Positions 63,872 through 64,000 of a stretch of 64,000 nucleotides of DNA are shown piece after piece; position 1 is the stretch's first letter, and each line of letters starts with the position of its first letter. Below the pieces are notes generated by a model. It was not told where the DNA came from, searched no databases, and was given only the letters and a program-made list of their open reading frames with translations. The position numbers and the translations under genes were made by a program. The stretch spans positions 1 to 64,000 of the forward strand of contig CAZSMK010000003.1 in NCBI GenBank assembly GCA_964608095.1, in the 5' to 3' direction. This DNA comes from CAZSMK01 sp964608095 (GTDB taxonomy: Bacteria; Sumerlaeota; Sumerlaeia; MWCT01; JAGHBZ01).

Positions 63872-64000
63872 ATGCTTTGTTGTGACAGGATTCATTTTAT
63901 CGGTATCGGAGGCGTAGGAATGAGTGGCCTTGCTTGGGTACTTGCACGGCAGGGAAAGCGAGTCACGGGATCGGATATCGCCGAGAATTCTCTAACCCGT
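63872..64000 (+). CDS. murC: UDP-N-acetylmuramate:L-alanine ligase, N-terminal part (cut by the window end)
   Basis: Only 43 codons are in the window. The ATG at 63872 opens MLCCDRIHFIGIGGVGMSGL, followed by AWVLARQGKRVTGSDI, the classic MurC Rossmann start with HFIGIGGVGMSGLA. An ATG 7 nt earlier (63865) runs into a stop after six codons, so it is not the start. AAAGGA lies just upstream. The gene continues the dcw order after murG. Confidence 0.93.
   Translation, partial: MLCCDRIHFIGIGGVGMSGLAWVLARQGKRVTGSDIAENSLTR

Noticed and set aside
1..64000. rRNA, tRNA, prophage, reverse transcriptase or diversity-generating elements
   Set aside because: No matching motifs, cloverleaf-like sequences or phage gene blocks were seen on either strand.

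Overview
The window looks like chromosomal DNA of an uncultivated, anaerobic, diderm-type bacterium. The MurE ligase carries the DNPR signature of meso-diaminopimelate peptidoglycan. Exported proteins have classical signal peptides and lipoboxes. A large cytoplasmic [NiFe]-hydrogenase/heterodisulfide-reductase locus points to H2-linked anaerobic electron metabolism, while a periplasmic-type Cu/Zn superoxide dismutase suggests occasional oxygen exposure. I cannot name the phylum from sequence alone. No rRNA, tRNA, CRISPR array or prophage was seen.

Layout. 60-4900: a REP-associated tyrosine transposase (RAYT) with a DnaA-like tail, a GT39-like membrane glycosyltransferase, an exported metallophosphoesterase and a small membrane protein. 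5027-18222 (minus strand): hdrC, hdrB, hdrA N-half, a NuoE/NuoF-like gene, a NuoG-like/HdrA C-half fusion, mvhD, mvhG, an HtrA-type protease, a PDZ protein and finally mvhA. 18473-22307: uvrA, a TRL-like lipoprotein and a DUF559 endonuclease-like gene. 22587-31158: a type I restriction-modification operon (hsdM, a DUF4062/HATPase gene, hsdS, a four-helix-bundle gene, hsdR). 31720-39930 (minus): a B12-type radical SAM enzyme, gdhA and purN, purM, purF, purL. 40088-51242: two CNNM/CorC membrane proteins, NfeD plus slipin, endonuclease III, a C26 peptidase, sodC, a guanidine-enzyme-fold protein, a small ferredoxin and two envelope proteins. 51763-64000: the dcw cluster mraZ, rsmH, ftsL, ftsI, murE, murF, mraY, murD, ftsW, murG and the start of murC.

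Most unusual locus. In the Hdr/Mvh operon the flavoprotein HdrA, which carries the bifurcating FAD in known complexes, is cut in two inside its inserted ferredoxin domain. The first half is a free protein. The second half is fused behind a NuoG/HndD-like ferredoxin module. The gene between them is a NuoE-NuoF fusion that keeps the N3 [4Fe-4S] ligands, but the NuoE cysteines are tyrosines and the conserved FMN/NADH-pocket motifs are gone. The predicted machine is a soluble H2-oxidising or H2-evolving complex (MvhADG + HdrABC) with an iron-sulfur subunit derived from an NADH-binding module. Two envelope-targeted HtrA/PDZ genes lie between mvhG and mvhA, and mvhA appears to have its own promoter.

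Mobile small repeats. Three copies of a roughly 113-bp element with 25-26-bp perfect terminal inverted repeats lie at the 3' ends of mvhA, the PDZ gene and the TRL lipoprotein gene, all in the same orientation relative to those genes. Their outer end shares 13 nt with the 3' end of the RAYT gene, including its stop codon. The elements supply the last codons and stop of mvhA and the tail of the DUF559 gene. I infer that the RAYT, or a relative, mobilises them.
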